Source of the DNA: Lysobacterales bacterium 15-68-25
Lineage (GTDB): Bacteria > Pseudomonadota > Gammaproteobacteria > Xanthomonadales > Rhodanobacteraceae
Length of the DNA stretch: 64,000 nt
Direction: 5' to 3'
Assembly: GCA_002279065.1 (NCBI GenBank)
Contig: NCKB01000010.1
Span: forward strand, 122,033 to 186,032
Made by a program: the position numbers and the translations under genes. The notes under the pieces are model-generated. The model was given only the letters and a program-made list of their open reading frames with translations. It did not search any database and was not told where the DNA came from. Of the stretch, positions 23,366 to 32,717 are shown piece by piece (positions within the stretch are counted from its first letter, which is position 1; each line of letters begins with the position of its first letter).

Positions 23366-25192
23366 ATGTCGCATGCTTCCGAGCCGGCCTTCGACGGCAA
23401 GGCCTTCGTCCGCACCCTGACCACCTCGCCCGGCGTCTACCGCTACTTCGACGCGTACGGCGAGCTGCTCTACGTGGGCAAGGCGGCGAACCTGAAGAAG
23501 CGCGTCGGCAGCTACTTCCTGAAGCCGCGGATGGAGCCGCGGATCGCCTCGATGATCTCGCAGATCGCCCGCTGCGAGACCACGGTGACCCGCACCGCGG
23601 GCGAGGCGCTGCTGCTGGAATCGCAGCTGATCAAGTCGCTCAAGCCGCGCTACAACATCATGTTGCGCGACGACAAGAGCTACCCGTACGTCTACCTGTC
23701 GGGCGGCGAGGATTACCCGCGGCTGGCCTTCCACCGCGGGGCGCGCAATCTGCCGGGACGCTTCTTCGGGCCGTATCCCAGCGCATTCGCGGTGCGCGAA
23801 AGCCTCAGCCTGATGCAGAAGCTGTTCAAGGTGCGCCAGTGCGAGGACAGCTACTTCCGCAACCGCTCGCGCCCCTGCCTGCAGCACCAGATCGGCCGCT
23901 GCACGGCGCCGTGTGTGGGCCTGATCAGCGTCGAGGATTACCGCGCCGACGTGCGGCATGCCGAGATGTTCCTGGAAGGGCGCTCCAGTGCGGTGATCGA
24001 CGAACTGGCCACGTCGATGGAACAGGCCAGTGCGGCGCTCAACTTCGAGCGTGCGGCGACCCTGCGCGACCAGGTGGCGGCGCTGCGCAAGCTGCAGGCG
24101 CAGCACCACGTGCACGGTGCCAGCGCCGACATGGACGTGATCGCCTGCCGCATCGAAGCAGGACTGGCCTGCGTCAGCGTGCTGTTCTTCCGCAACGGCA
24201 TCAGCCTTGGCACACGCGACTTCTTCCCGCGCCTGCCGCTGGACGCCGAGCCGGGCGACCTGCTGGCGCAGTTCGTGGCGCAGTACTACCTGGACCGGCC
24301 GGTGCCGCGCGAGCTGGTCGTCGGCGAGGAGATGCCCGACCAGGATGTGCTGGCCGAGGTGCTGGCGGGGCAGAGTGGGCATGCGGTGGAGATCAAGCAT
24401 CGCGTGCGCGGTGACCGGGCGCAGTTCCTGCAGCTGGCCCAGCGCAACGCCCAGGCCTCGCTGACCCAGCGCCTGGCCAGTCGGCAGACCCTGGGGACAC
24501 GCTTCGACGACCTGCAGAAGTTGCTGGAGCTGGCCGAGTCGCCGAAGCGCATCGAGTGCTTCGACATCAGCCACACCCGCGGCGAGCTGACCGTGGCCTC
24601 CTGCGTGGTATTCGGGCCGGAAGGGCCGGACAAGTCGCATTACCGCCGATTCAACATCACCGGGATCACCCCGGGCGACGACTACGCGGCTATGCACCAG
24701 GCCCTGACCCGGCGTTTCCGCAAGGTCGCCGAGGGCGAGGGCGCGAAGCCCGACGTCCTGCTGATCGACGGCGGCGGCGGGCAGGTGGCGCAGGCGCTGG
24801 ACGTGCTGCGAGAGCTGGGGGTGACTGGCATCACCGTGGTCGGCGTGGCCAAGGGGCCCGGCCGGCGCGCGGGCGAGGAGACCCTGGTGCTGGCCGACCA
24901 GGGCCGCGAGATCCACCCGGGCGCGGCCTCGCCGGCCCTGCACCTGGTCGCAGCCGTGCGCGACGAGGCGCACCGGTTCGCCATCAGCGGTCACCGCAAG
25001 CGACGAGAGAAGGCGCGCGAGCGCAGCGTGCTGGAGGACGTGCCGGGCGTGGGCGCGCGCCGCCGCGCCGCCCTGCTCAAGGCCTTCGGTGGGCTGGCCG
25101 GCGTGGAAGCGGCCGGTGTCGAGGAGCTGATGAAGATCAAAGGCATCGATCGCGGGCTGGCCGAACGCATCTACGCGGCGATGCACCCGTGA
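23366..25192 (+). CDS. uvrC: UvrABC system protein C
   Basis: UvrC makes both incisions in nucleotide excision repair. The 608-residue protein has a GIY-YIG domain (GVYRYFDAYGELLYVGKA) making the 3' cut. It is followed by a cysteine-rich region, a UVR motif (ASAALNFERAATLRDQVAAL) that binds UvrB, and an RNase H-like domain for the 5' cut (IECFDISHTRGELTVAS, LLIDGGGGQVAQA). A helix-hairpin-helix tail (VPGVGARRRAALLKAFGG) completes it. The ATG at 23366 yields the standard N-terminus. It lies upstream of pgsA, as in E. coli. Confidence 0.97.
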   Translation: MSHASEPAFDGKAFVRTLTTSPGVYRYFDAYGELLYVGKAANLKKRVGSYFLKPRMEPRIASMISQIARCETTVTRTAGEALLLESQLIKSLKPRYNIMLRDDKSYPYVYLSGGEDYPRLAFHRGARNLPGRFFGPYPSAFAVRESLSLMQKLFKVRQCEDSYFRNRSRPCLQHQIGRCTAPCVGLISVEDYRADVRHAEMFLEGRSSAVIDELATSMEQASAALNFERAATLRDQVAALRKLQAQHHVHGASADMDVIACRIEAGLACVSVLFFRNGISLGTRDFFPRLPLDAEPGDLLAQFVAQYYLDRPVPRELVVGEEMPDQDVLAEVLAGQSGHAVEIKHRVRGDRAQFLQLAQRNAQASLTQRLASRQTLGTRFDDLQKLLELAESPKRIECFDISHTRGELTVASCVVFGPEGPDKSHYRRFNITGITPGDDYAAMHQALTRRFRKVAEGEGAKPDVLLIDGGGGQVAQALDVLRELGVTGITVVGVAKGPGRRAGEETLVLADQGREIHPGAASPALHLVAAVRDEAHRFAISGHRKRREKARERSVLEDVPGVGARRRAALLKAFGGLAGVEAAGVEELMKIKGIDRGLAERIYAAMHP

Positions 25193-25269
25193 GGCCAGGC
25201 GCCCGCTGGGGGCGCCGCCCGCATCGTGCGACACTTGGCGGTGCCGCCACCCGAGAGTCCGATTACGTG

Positions 25270-25911
25270 ATGCGTATCAACCTGCCCACCTGGCTCACCC
25301 TGTTCCGCGTCGCGCTGCTGCCGGTGATGGTGATCGCATTCTACCTGCCGTTCCGGGGCCACAACATCGTGGCGGCGGTGGTGTTCCTGCTGGCGGCGGT
25401 GACCGACTGGCTGGACGGCTACCTGGCCCGGCGACTGAAACTGACCTCGGCCTTCGGGGCGTTCCTCGACCCGGTCGCGGACAAGCTGATGGTGGCGATC
25501 ACGCTGTTCCTGCTGGTGGAGTCGCACCACCGGGTGGTCGAAGCGCACTACAGCTCGGCGCTGCCGGACCACGACTGGTTCGGGGTGGTGATGGCGGTGA
25601 CCGCGGCGATCATCGTCGGGCGCGAGATCAGCATCTCCGCGCTGCGCGAGTGGATGGCCGAGATCGGCATGCGCGCGGCGGTGAAGGTGGCCTTCATCGG
25701 CAAGCTCAAGACGGTGATGCAGATGGTCGCGCTCACCGTGCTGATCGTGCAGCACGACGCCGAGACGCTGCGCCTGTACCACGTGGGCGAGTTCCTGCTG
25801 GTGGCAGCGGGCGTGCTCACCATCTGGTCGGGCCTGTACTACGTGCGCGCCGCCTGGCCGGCGTTGAGCGGCGACCTGTCGCGCCCGCCCGCGTCCGGCG
25901 ACGATTCGTGA
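25270..25911 (+). CDS. pgsA: CDP-diacylglycerol--glycerol-3-phosphate 3-phosphatidyltransferase
   Basis: PgsA makes phosphatidylglycerophosphate, the committed step to phosphatidylglycerol and cardiolipin, in the inner membrane. The 213-residue protein has the full CDP-alcohol phosphotransferase signature, DWLDGYLARRL followed by GAFLDPVADK, and about five or six hydrophobic segments. An in-frame GTG directly before the ATG at 25270 could also be used. It is about 30 residues longer than E. coli PgsA because of a loop (residues about 80-98). The tRNA cluster follows. Confidence 0.95.
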   Translation: MRINLPTWLTLFRVALLPVMVIAFYLPFRGHNIVAAVVFLLAAVTDWLDGYLARRLKLTSAFGAFLDPVADKLMVAITLFLLVESHHRVVEAHYSSALPDHDWFGVVMAVTAAIIVGREISISALREWMAEIGMRAAVKVAFIGKLKTVMQMVALTVLIVQHDAETLRLYHVGEFLLVAAGVLTIWSGLYYVRAAWPALSGDLSRPPASGDDS

Positions 25912-25921
25912 AGAAAAGGGG

Positions 25922-25949
25922 TTGACGGGTCGCGATCTCACGCTAGAAT
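25922..25949 (+). promoter_or_regulatory. Promoter of the tRNA-Gly cluster
   Basis: A near-consensus sigma-70 promoter: TTGACG (25922-25927), 16-base spacer, TAGAAT (25944-25949). It is followed by a GC-rich discriminator (GCGCGACTCCG) of the type linked to stringent control of stable RNA genes. The mature tRNA begins 13 bases after the -10 box. Confidence 0.8.
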
Positions 25950-25962
25950 GCGCGACTCCGAT

Positions 25963-26038
<76 letters not shown>

Positions 26039-26049
26039 GATTGCATCGC

Positions 26050-26079
26050 ACGAAGCCCCGGTCCTGACCGGGGCTTCGT
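26050..26079 (+). terminator. Hairpin after the first tRNA-Gly
   Basis: A perfect inverted repeat CGAAGCCCCGGTC / GACCGGGGCTTCG with a very short spacer, 12 bases after the tRNA. The tail is only weakly T-rich (GTCGTTTCC), so it may terminate partially or act as a processing hairpin. Confidence 0.6.
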
Positions 26080-26189
26080 CGTTTCCGGGCAGGGCAGATG
26101 GAAGGAGCGATGTCCGCCGGGAAGAGTCGAAAGCCGTAAAGAAACCTCTTCCCATCCGTCATCCTTCTGCTATCATTTCGGGCTCAGAC

Positions 26190-26265
<76 letters not shown>

Positions 26266-26272
26266 TCTTCGG

Positions 26273-26304
26273 CAAAACCTCGGGCTTCCGGGGTTTTGTT
26301 TTTT
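26273..26304 (+). terminator. Rho-independent terminator after the second tRNA-Gly
   Basis: Stem CAAAACC...GGTTTTG with inner CGG/CCG pairs and a GCTT loop, followed by TTTTTT. It sits only nine bases before tRNA-Cys. Since no promoter fits in between, it probably allows read-through. Confidence 0.7.
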
Positions 26305-26312
26305 GAAGCGAT

Positions 26313-26386
26313 GGCCTGGTGGCAGAGTGGTCATGCAGCGGACTGCAAATCCGCGTACGCCGGTTCGATTCCGACCCAGGCCTCCA
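26313..26386 (+). tRNA. tRNA-Cys(GCA)
   Basis: A 74-base tRNA with acceptor GGCCTGG / CCAGGCC, anticodon loop ACTGCAAAT containing GCA, T-loop GTTCGATTC and an encoded CCA. Its position after tRNA-Gly matches E. coli cysT. Confidence 0.96.
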
Positions 26387-26417
26387 TCGTTTTTCGGGAC
26401 GATTCGTTGTTCCGCCG

Positions 26418-26441
26418 AGCCCGCCCAGTGCGGGCTTTTTT
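26418..26441 (+). terminator. Rho-independent terminator after tRNA-Cys
   Basis: Stem AGCCCGC / GCGGGCT with loop CCAGT and a run of six T, 32 bases after tRNA-Cys. It implies that the following tRNA-Leu has its own promoter. Confidence 0.8.
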
Positions 26442-26525
26442 GTGCCCGGCCATCGCGTCAGGTCGGCCGGGACGCGCATGCTACGATCCGGCCGCACCGC
26501 GCCTTTTCGCGATGCCGCTCTTCGG

Positions 26526-26609
26526 GCCCGAGTGGCGAAACTGGTATACGCAAGGGACTTAAAATCCCTCACCCTCGCGGGTATGCGGGTTCGATCCCCG
26601 CCTCGGGCA
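26526..26609 (+). tRNA. tRNA-Leu(TAA)
   Basis: A class II tRNA of 84 bases with acceptor GCCCGAG / CTCGGGC, anticodon loop CTTAAAA (anticodon TAA), an extended variable arm (CACCCTCGCGGGTA region) and T-arm GCGGG-TTCGATC-CCCGC. Unlike the other tRNAs here, the CCA end is not encoded; the bases after discriminator A are CAC. Its position corresponds to E. coli leuZ. Confidence 0.95.
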
Positions 26610-26650
26610 CACCTCATCCGACGCGCTTTTCCCGGTCGTGCCGCCGACCG

Positions 26651-29600
26651 TCAGTGGAAGTCGCGCGAGCTTGTTGCCAGTGCGCCGAGCAATTCGCTGA
26701 GGTCGGTCAGGCGATGGGCGAGCAGGTGGCGTACGCCGTCCACGTGCTGCCACTGGCCGTCGACCATCAGCAGGCGCGAGCCGATCAGCGCGCGGCGCTG
26801 CTGCTCGGCGATGTGCCGCCAGACGATCACGTTGATCGGCCCGTATTCGTCTTCCATCGTGACGAAGATGACGCCGCTGGCGGTGCCCGGCTGCTGCCTG
26901 GTGGTGACCAGGCCGGCGGTACGTACGGTGATGCCGTGGCGGGCGTGTTCCAGCTCGCGCGAATCGCGGCAGCGTCGCGCCCGCAGTCGTGCGCGCAGTT
27001 GTCGCAGCGGATGTGCGCCGAGGGTGAGGCCAGTGCGGGCGTAGTCGGCCGCGGTGTCCTCGGCGCGGGTGGGTGGCGGCAGCATGATGGTGTCCTCGCC
27101 GCTGGCCTGCCCCTCGAATAGCGGCAACTGGGCCTGGATGCCGGTCACTGCCCAGCGCGCGCGGTGGCGGTGGCCGGCCAGTCCGCGCAGCGCGCCGGCT
27201 TCGGCCAGCGCTTCGCGTTGCGGACGGCTGAGGTCGGCGCGCAGGCACAGGTCTTCGGCATCGCGGAAGGGGTGCTGTTCGCGTGCGGTCACCAGCGCTT
27301 TCGCCGCCGCCTCACTGAAGCCGGCGATCATGCGCAGCCCCAGCCTTAGCGCTGGTTGTCTATGGGGATCGCGTGGATCGTCCTCCAGCGTGCAGTCCCA
27401 GTCGCTGTGGCGCACGTCGACCGGATGCACGGTGACCCGGCCGACGCGGCGCAGCTCCTGCACGATCTGGCTGGGCGCGTAGAAGCCCATCGGTTGCGAG
27501 TTCAGCAGGGCGCAGGCGAAGGCCGCCGGTTCGTGCTTTTTCAACCAGCAGCTCACATAGACCAGGTTGGCGAAGCTGGCCGCGTGCGACTCCGGAAAGC
27601 CGTAGGAGCCGAAGCCCTTGATCTGCTCGAACAGCTGCGCGGCGAACTCGTCCGTGTAGCCCAGCTTCAGCAGGCCGGCGGTGATGCGCAGGCGATGCGG
27701 CTCCATGCCGCCGTGGCGTTTCCACGCGGCCATCGAGCGACGCAACTGGTCGGCCTCGCCCGGGGTGTAGTCGGCCGCGACGATGGCCAGCTTCATCACC
27801 TGCTCCTGGAACAGCGGCACGCCTTCGGTCTTGGTGAAGATCGATGCCACGCTCGGGTGGTGCGGCATCTTCGGGCCGCGACCGTGCCGGCGTTCCAAGT
27901 AGGGGTGCACCATGTTGCCCTGGATCGGCCCGGGTCGGACGATCGCCACCTGGATCACCAGGTCGTAGAAGGTGCGCGGACGCAGGCGCGGCAGCATCGC
28001 CATCTGCGCGCGGCTTTCGATCTGGAACACGCCGACGGTCTCGGCGCGGCGGATCATTTCATAGGTGGCCTCGTCCTCCTGCGGCAGCGAGGCGAGCGTG
28101 GGGAAGTCGCGGTCGCCGCGCTGGTTGCGGTGCGTGCGCAGCAGGTCCAGGCACTTGTGCAGGCAGGTGAGCATGCCCAGCGCGAGGCAGTCAACCTTGA
28201 GCATGCGCATGTACTCCAGGTCGTCCTTCTCCCACTGGATCACGGTGCGGTCGGCCATCGCCGCGTTCTCCACCGGTACCAGGCTGTCCAGCGCGGCGTC
28301 GCTGATGACGAAGCCGCCGACGTGCTGCGAGAGATGCCGCGGGAAGTCGATCAGCAGGCGGGTCAGGTGCATCACGCGGCGGATCAGCGGGCTGTCCGGG
28401 TCGAAGCCGCCTTCGCGCAGCAGCACCGGCAGCGGCGTGTCGCCGAGCCCGCGGCCAAAGATCCGGCTGAGCGCGTTCACCTGGTCCATCGGCAGGCCCA
28501 GCGCGCGGGCCACGTCGCGCACCGCGCTCTTGCCGCGATAGCGGATCACCGTGGCGGCCAGCGCGGCGCGTTCGCGGCCGTACTTGTCGTAGATGTACTG
28601 GATCACCTCCTCGCGGCGTTCGTGCTCGAAGTCGACGTCGATGTCGGGCGGCTCGCGGCGCTCGACCGAGATGAAGCGTTCGGTCAGCAGGTCGATCTTG
28701 TCGGGATCGACCTCGGTGACGCCGAGCGCGAAGCACACCGCCGAGTTGGCCGCCGAGCCCCGTCCCTGGCAGAGGATGTCGCGGCTGCGGGCGAAGCGGA
28801 CGATGTCCGACACGGTGAGGAAGTAGGCCTCGTAGTCGAGCTGGCGGATTAGCTTGAGCTCGTGCTCGATGCGTGCGCGTACGTCGGGTGTCTCGCCCTG
28901 CGGCCAGCGCCAGCGGATGCCTTCCTCGGTGAGCTGGCGCAGCCACGAGGCGGCGGTGTGGCCGTCGGGCACCAGCTCCTTCGGGTAGCGGTAGTGGATG
29001 CTGCGCAGGTCGAAGCTGCAGCGTGCGGCGATGCGCAGGCTCTCCTCCATCAGCGCAGCCGGGTAGTTCGCCGCCAGCACCTCGCGCCGACGCAGGTGGC
29101 GCTCGCCGTTGGGGAACAGCTTGTCGCCGACCGCGGCCACCGGCTGGCGGTGGCGGATCGCGGTGAGCGTGTCCTGCAGGGCGCGACGGCTGCGCACGTG
29201 CATGTGCACGTCGCCGCTGGCGACCAGCGGCAGGCTCAGCGTGTCGGCCAGTGCGGTGAGCGTCTGCAGGCGCTGGTGATCGTCCGGGCCGTGGTGCAGT
29301 TCCACCGCCAGCCAGCAGCGGCCGGCGAAGGTGTCGGCCATCCACCGGCCATGCTCGGCATCGGGCGTGGTGTCCGGCAGCCACAGCGCCAGCGTGCCGG
29401 GCAGGCCGTCGGTGAGATCCTCGCGGACGAGGTGGTATGCGCCCTTGCCGGCGCGGCGCCGGCCCAGGGTGATCAGCCGGCACAGCCGGGTGTAGCCGGC
29501 ATGGTCCTCGCACAGCAGCACCAGCTTGGGGCCGTCGGCGAGCTGGAACTCGGCGCCGACGATCAGCCGCACGGCGGGCGGGGCATCCTCGGCTGGACGG

Positions 29601-29869
29601 GTGGCGTCCTGCGCCCGCAGCGCCTGGACGATGCCGGCCATCGAGCATTCGTCGGTGATCGCCAGCGCGGTATAGCCCAGCGCCTGCGCGCGGGCGAACA
29701 GTTCCTCCGCATGCGAGGCGCCGCGCTGGAAGGAGTAGGGCGACAGGCAGTGCAGCTCGGCGTAGCCGGGTGGCTCGGACGCGGCGGGCGTCGATGGCCG
29801 CATCGGCTCGGCGGCGGGTTCGTCGCCTGTCGCGACGACGCGCAGCTGTGGCCTGCCGCCCCGGCTCAT
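26651..29869 (-). CDS. dnaE2: Error-prone DNA polymerase DnaE2 (ImuC)
   Basis: DnaE2/ImuC is a second C-family polymerase alpha subunit that carries out damage-induced translesion synthesis with ImuA and ImuB. The 1072-residue product has an N-terminal PHP domain ([17 protein letters not shown]) and the catalytic [14 protein letters not shown] (about residue 405). A helix-hairpin-helix segment and an OB-fold near the C-terminus ([19 protein letters not shown]) follow. It is shorter than the replicative DnaE (about 1160) and lacks its C-terminal tau-binding extension, as expected for this subfamily. The ATG overlaps the imuB stop as ATGA. Confidence 0.95.
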   Translation of the reverse strand: MSRGGRPQLRVVATGDEPAAEPMRPSTPAASEPPGYAELHCLSPYSFQRGASHAEELFARAQALGYTALAITDECSMAGIVQALRAQDATRPAEDAPPAVRLIVGAEFQLADGPKLVLLCEDHAGYTRLCRLITLGRRRAGKGAYHLVREDLTDGLPGTLALWLPDTTPDAEHGRWMADTFAGRCWLAVELHHGPDDHQRLQTLTALADTLSLPLVASGDVHMHVRSRRALQDTLTAIRHRQPVAAVGDKLFPNGERHLRRREVLAANYPAALMEESLRIAARCSFDLRSIHYRYPKELVPDGHTAASWLRQLTEEGIRWRWPQGETPDVRARIEHELKLIRQLDYEAYFLTVSDIVRFARSRDILCQGRGSAANSAVCFALGVTEVDPDKIDLLTERFISVERREPPDIDVDFEHERREEVIQYIYDKYGRERAALAATVIRYRGKSAVRDVARALGLPMDQVNALSRIFGRGLGDTPLPVLLREGGFDPDSPLIRRVMHLTRLLIDFPRHLSQHVGGFVISDAALDSLVPVENAAMADRTVIQWEKDDLEYMRMLKVDCLALGMLTCLHKCLDLLRTHRNQRGDRDFPTLASLPQEDEATYEMIRRAETVGVFQIESRAQMAMLPRLRPRTFYDLVIQVAIVRPGPIQGNMVHPYLERRHGRGPKMPHHPSVASIFTKTEGVPLFQEQVMKLAIVAADYTPGEADQLRRSMAAWKRHGGMEPHRLRITAGLLKLGYTDEFAAQLFEQIKGFGSYGFPESHAASFANLVYVSCWLKKHEPAAFACALLNSQPMGFYAPSQIVQELRRVGRVTVHPVDVRHSDWDCTLEDDPRDPHRQPALRLGLRMIAGFSEAAAKALVTAREQHPFRDAEDLCLRADLSRPQREALAEAGALRGLAGHRHRARWAVTGIQAQLPLFEGQASGEDTIMLPPPTRAEDTAADYARTGLTLGAHPLRQLRARLRARRCRDSRELEHARHGITVRTAGLVTTRQQPGTASGVIFVTMEDEYGPINVIVWRHIAEQQRRALIGSRLLMVDGQWQHVDGVRHLLAHRLTDLSELLGALATSSRDFH

Positions 29870-31299
29870 GCGAACCACCCGTGCAGCATCCAGCCGGCCT
29901 GTGGACCCGGTCGCTCGCCGGCCGGACAGAACGCCCAGGCACGCTGGCCTTCGGCGGTTTCCAGCACGTAGTAGTCGCGGCGCAGGTCGCCGCCGTCCCA
30001 CCAGCCGCTCTCGATGCGTTCCGGGCCGGCCAGCACGCGCAGGCCGTGGGTGCGCAGCGGCACCGGCTGCGGCAGCAGCCAGGTCGGGCGCGGCAGCGTG
30101 GTCGGTGTGGCGGCCCGGCTGTCGTCGGTGGCGATGCGCTGGGCGTGTTCCGGGCGCGGGTCGGGGGTGGCTTCCAGCCGGTATACGGCGTCGTCGCCGA
30201 GGCGGGCGCGCAGCCGTTCCTGCAATTGCGCCAGCGGCAGGGCGTGCTCGGGACGCAAGTCGAACAGGTCGCGGCCGCCGGGCACGAACGGCGGCAGCTC
30301 GTCGGCGCGCAGGCGCAGCCATTCCACCGGCCGCGCGAGCACGATGCGCTCGAGCCGGCTGCGTGCCGATTCGAACAGGGCGCCTGCTTCGCGCTCGGGT
30401 TGCAGCAGGCCGATCACCACCCGCGTCGGTGCCCGGCCGCGATGGCCCAGGCCGAGCACGAAGCGCTGCACGCCGCCGTCGCGGCCGGCCAGGAACGTGG
30501 CCAGGTCACCGGTGAGACGGCGCAACGGGAAGGCCAGCGCGGCGAGGTTTTCCACGTCGAAGTTGAACGCGATGCGCGTGTCGAAGCGGTCCGGCGGCAC
30601 GTAGCGCGGGCGCGGGATCGGGCGCTCACCGAGCAGGTCGTCCAGGTGCTCGAGCAAGGCCGCACCGAAGCGGCGGCGCAGGCCGGCACGCGGCAGCGCG
30701 AGCAGGGCGCCGAGGCGATGCACGCCCATGCGGGCGAAGGCCTCGTGCAGGTCGTCGGGCAGCTTGGCGTGGACCAGCGGCAGCTTCGCCAGCTGCGCGC
30801 GCAGCTGGCCGGGTTCGGTCAGCGCGGCACCGTCGGCGGCATCGGCCAGTGCCCGCGCGGCCAGCGGTGTCGGCGCCAGCGCGAGGCGGTGACGGAAGCC
30901 CATCGCGGCCAGGTCGTCGCGCAGCTTCCTTTCGAAGCCGGGCCAGTCGCCGAACAGCCGCTGGCTGCGCTGCACCTCCAGCGCAATGGCATCGCCGGAC
31001 AGGCGCAGTACCTCGGCGCTGTAACGGTAGGCCCAGGCGGCGAGCAGGTCGTGCTGGCGGATGGTGAGCGCCACGTCGTGGGCCACGGCATCGAAGCGGG
31101 CAAGCAGGGCGTGGGCGGTGGCCAGCGGCTGGCCGGGCGCGATGCCGGCGGCGCGGGCGACCTCATCGGCGTCGAGGACGTGGCGTGCCTGCAGCGGCCC
31201 GTCGATCAGTACCAGCGGCGGCGCTTCGGCGTCCGGCGGTTGGCGGCGGAGGAGCGTATCCAGCGCCAGGTGCGGCAGCACGATGCAGGCCCACAGCAT
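29866..31299 (-). CDS. imuB: Inactive Y-family polymerase-like protein ImuB
   Basis: ImuB is an adaptor that links DnaE2 to the sliding clamp. The 477-residue product aligns with Y-family polymerases (palm and finger-like first 230 residues, then the little-finger region). The N-terminal catalytic acid is absent ([18 protein letters not shown] instead of a DxD-type start), and the region of the second catalytic motif reads [12 protein letters not shown] without the acidic pair. Loss of these residues is the hallmark of ImuB. A DLFDL stretch may serve as a clamp-binding peptide. The gene overlaps dnaE2 by four bases and follows imuA by nine. Confidence 0.93.
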   Translation of the reverse strand: MLWACIVLPHLALDTLLRRQPPDAEAPPLVLIDGPLQARHVLDADEVARAAGIAPGQPLATAHALLARFDAVAHDVALTIRQHDLLAAWAYRYSAEVLRLSGDAIALEVQRSQRLFGDWPGFERKLRDDLAAMGFRHRLALAPTPLAARALADAADGAALTEPGQLRAQLAKLPLVHAKLPDDLHEAFARMGVHRLGALLALPRAGLRRRFGAALLEHLDDLLGERPIPRPRYVPPDRFDTRIAFNFDVENLAALAFPLRRLTGDLATFLAGRDGGVQRFVLGLGHRGRAPTRVVIGLLQPEREAGALFESARSRLERIVLARPVEWLRLRADELPPFVPGGRDLFDLRPEHALPLAQLQERLRARLGDDAVYRLEATPDPRPEHAQRIATDDSRAATPTTLPRPTWLLPQPVPLRTHGLRVLAGPERIESGWWDGGDLRRDYYVLETAEGQRAWAFCPAGERPGPQAGWMLHGWFA

Positions 31300-31308
31300 G
31301 GCGCGACC

Positions 31309-31932
31309 TCATGCGCCTGCGCGCGACAGCGCAAATGCCTGCGCCGGAGGCTGGCCGCCGCGGCATTTGCGCACCCGCCACTGCGGCTGCGGCCGGGTTT
31401 CCAGCTCGATGCGCAAGGCGGCGGGCGAAGCCTGCGCGGCATGGCGGCGGTCGCGGAACAGGAAGGCTGGCGTGCGGCCGGTATCGGCGGCGACCTGCAG
31501 GCGGCGCAGCGCGCGGTCGTCGGCTTCGCCGGGCCAGCCCAGCACCGCGCCGCAGGCGGCGCTGCGCAGGCCCTGTTCCATCGCCCACAGAATCTCGCTG
31601 CCGACGGCGCCCACCACCAGCACGTGACGCATGTCCACGCCGCGTGCCGACCAGCCGGCGACGCCGGGCAGGTAGGGCGGCGCCACCACCAGCACAGGGC
31701 GCTCACGCGTGGCCAGCCGGCCCAGCGCCGGCAGCACCAGTTGCAGCTCGCCCACGCCGTCGGCCGGCAGCAGGATCTCGCTCAGCGCATGCGCCGGCCA
31801 CCCACCTTGTGGCAGCGCCTGGTCCAGCGTCGGCCAGCCGCTGGGAATGCCGTCGGCCGGTGCCGGCTGCGCGCGGCCGTGCCAGACCCGGCGGCTTTCC
31901 AGCAACGGTGACAGGAAGCGCGGTTCGCCCAT
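31309..31932 (-). CDS. imuA: Translesion synthesis-associated protein ImuA
   Basis: ImuA is a RecA-like accessory factor of the ImuABC mutasome. The 207-residue product has GIPSGWPTLDQALPQGGWPAH near the N-terminus, typical of the family (a degenerate RecA start). It continues with a Rossmann-like region (RPVLVVAPPYLPG, GAVLGWPGEADDRALRRLQ) and lacks a normal Walker A. It starts three bases after the lexA2 stop, so the four genes form one operon. Confidence 0.9.
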   Translation of the reverse strand: MGEPRFLSPLLESRRVWHGRAQPAPADGIPSGWPTLDQALPQGGWPAHALSEILLPADGVGELQLVLPALGRLATRERPVLVVAPPYLPGVAGWSARGVDMRHVLVVGAVGSEILWAMEQGLRSAACGAVLGWPGEADDRALRRLQVAADTGRTPAFLFRDRRHAAQASPAALRIELETRPQPQWRVRKCRGGQPPAQAFALSRAGA

Positions 31933-31935
31933 GGC

Positions 31936-32550
31936 TCAGCCCGGGCGGATCAGGCCGGCGAACAGGCCCTCGATGGCGAAGTCCTCGCGCGGGTCGGGGA
32001 TGATCGCGGTGTATTCGGCGTTGCGCGGCAGCAGGTACAGCTGGCGGCCCTTGCGATGCAGCCGCTTCACCGTGAAGCCGTCGCCGACCCGGGCCACCAC
32101 GGTCTGGCCGTGTCGGGCCTCGGGCGTGGCGTGCACGCCGATCAGGTCGCCGTCGAGGATGCCGTCGTCGCGCATCGAGTCGCCCTGCACGCGCAGCAGG
32201 TAGTCCGGGCGCAACCGGAACAGGGCTGGGTCCAGCCGCAGCACGCGCTCGGCCTCGGCACCCGAGTCGATCGGCTGGCCGGCGGCGACGCGACCGAGCA
32301 GGGGCAGGGCGAGCAGGTCGTCGGCCGTTGCCTGCGCGGGCATGTCCAGCAGGCGGATGCCGCGGGCCCGGTTCGGCAGCAGGGCGATGTGCCCCTTGGC
32401 CTCCAGCGCGCGAAGGTGCTTGGCCACCGCGTTGACGTGCTCGATACCCACTGCCGCGGCGATTTCCTGCAGCGTCGGCGGCATGCCTTCGGCGGCCACG
32501 TGGCGGTGCAGGACGGCGAGGATTTCGGCCTGGCGGGGGGTGAGTGTCAT
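31936..32550 (-). CDS. lexA: LexA-family repressor (LexA2) of the mutagenesis cassette
   Basis: LexA represses SOS genes and cleaves itself when RecA filaments form. The 204-residue product has an N-terminal winged helix (TLTPRQAEILAVLHRHV, PPTLQEIAAAVGI), an Ala-Gly cleavage site in VAAGQPI (about residue 91-92), and catalytic Ser in QGDSMRDDG and Lys in FTVKRLHRK. It heads lexA-imuA-imuB-dnaE2, the arrangement in which a second LexA controls the cassette. Start: the ATG at 32550 gives the usual N-terminus; an ATG at 32562 is possible. Confidence 0.93.
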   Translation of the reverse strand: MTLTPRQAEILAVLHRHVAAEGMPPTLQEIAAAVGIEHVNAVAKHLRALEAKGHIALLPNRARGIRLLDMPAQATADDLLALPLLGRVAAGQPIDSGAEAERVLRLDPALFRLRPDYLLRVQGDSMRDDGILDGDLIGVHATPEARHGQTVVARVGDGFTVKRLHRKGRQLYLLPRNAEYTAIIPDPREDFAIEGLFAGLIRPG

Positions 32551-32568
32551 GGTGTAAATCATTCCACC
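32551..32568 (-). promoter_or_regulatory. Candidate LexA operator upstream of lexA2
   Basis: An imperfect dyad reading GGTGTAAATCATTCCACC on the plus strand (GGTG at both ends, AA/TT inside; six of nine positions pair) directly precedes the chosen lexA2 start. Autoregulation is normal for LexA, but the sequence does not match a LexA box I know for certain. Confidence 0.35.
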
Positions 32569-32717
32569 TGTCGGGCGGCTTGCCAAGCCGGTGCCGGCAG
32601 TGGAACCGGCGGTGCTCTCAGGGGCTGCGACGCCGGCCTCGATGCGGCGGCGCGTCATCGCCGGAAGCCGGCGGCGCAGGCTAGAATGGCGGGATTACTC
32701 GACCCGCTGGAGGCTGC

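Noticed and set aside
25198..25216. GC hairpin after uvrC (GGCGCCC / GGGCGCC)
   Set aside because: No T-run follows, and pgsA lies 80 bases downstream on the same strand, so a terminator call is unsupported.
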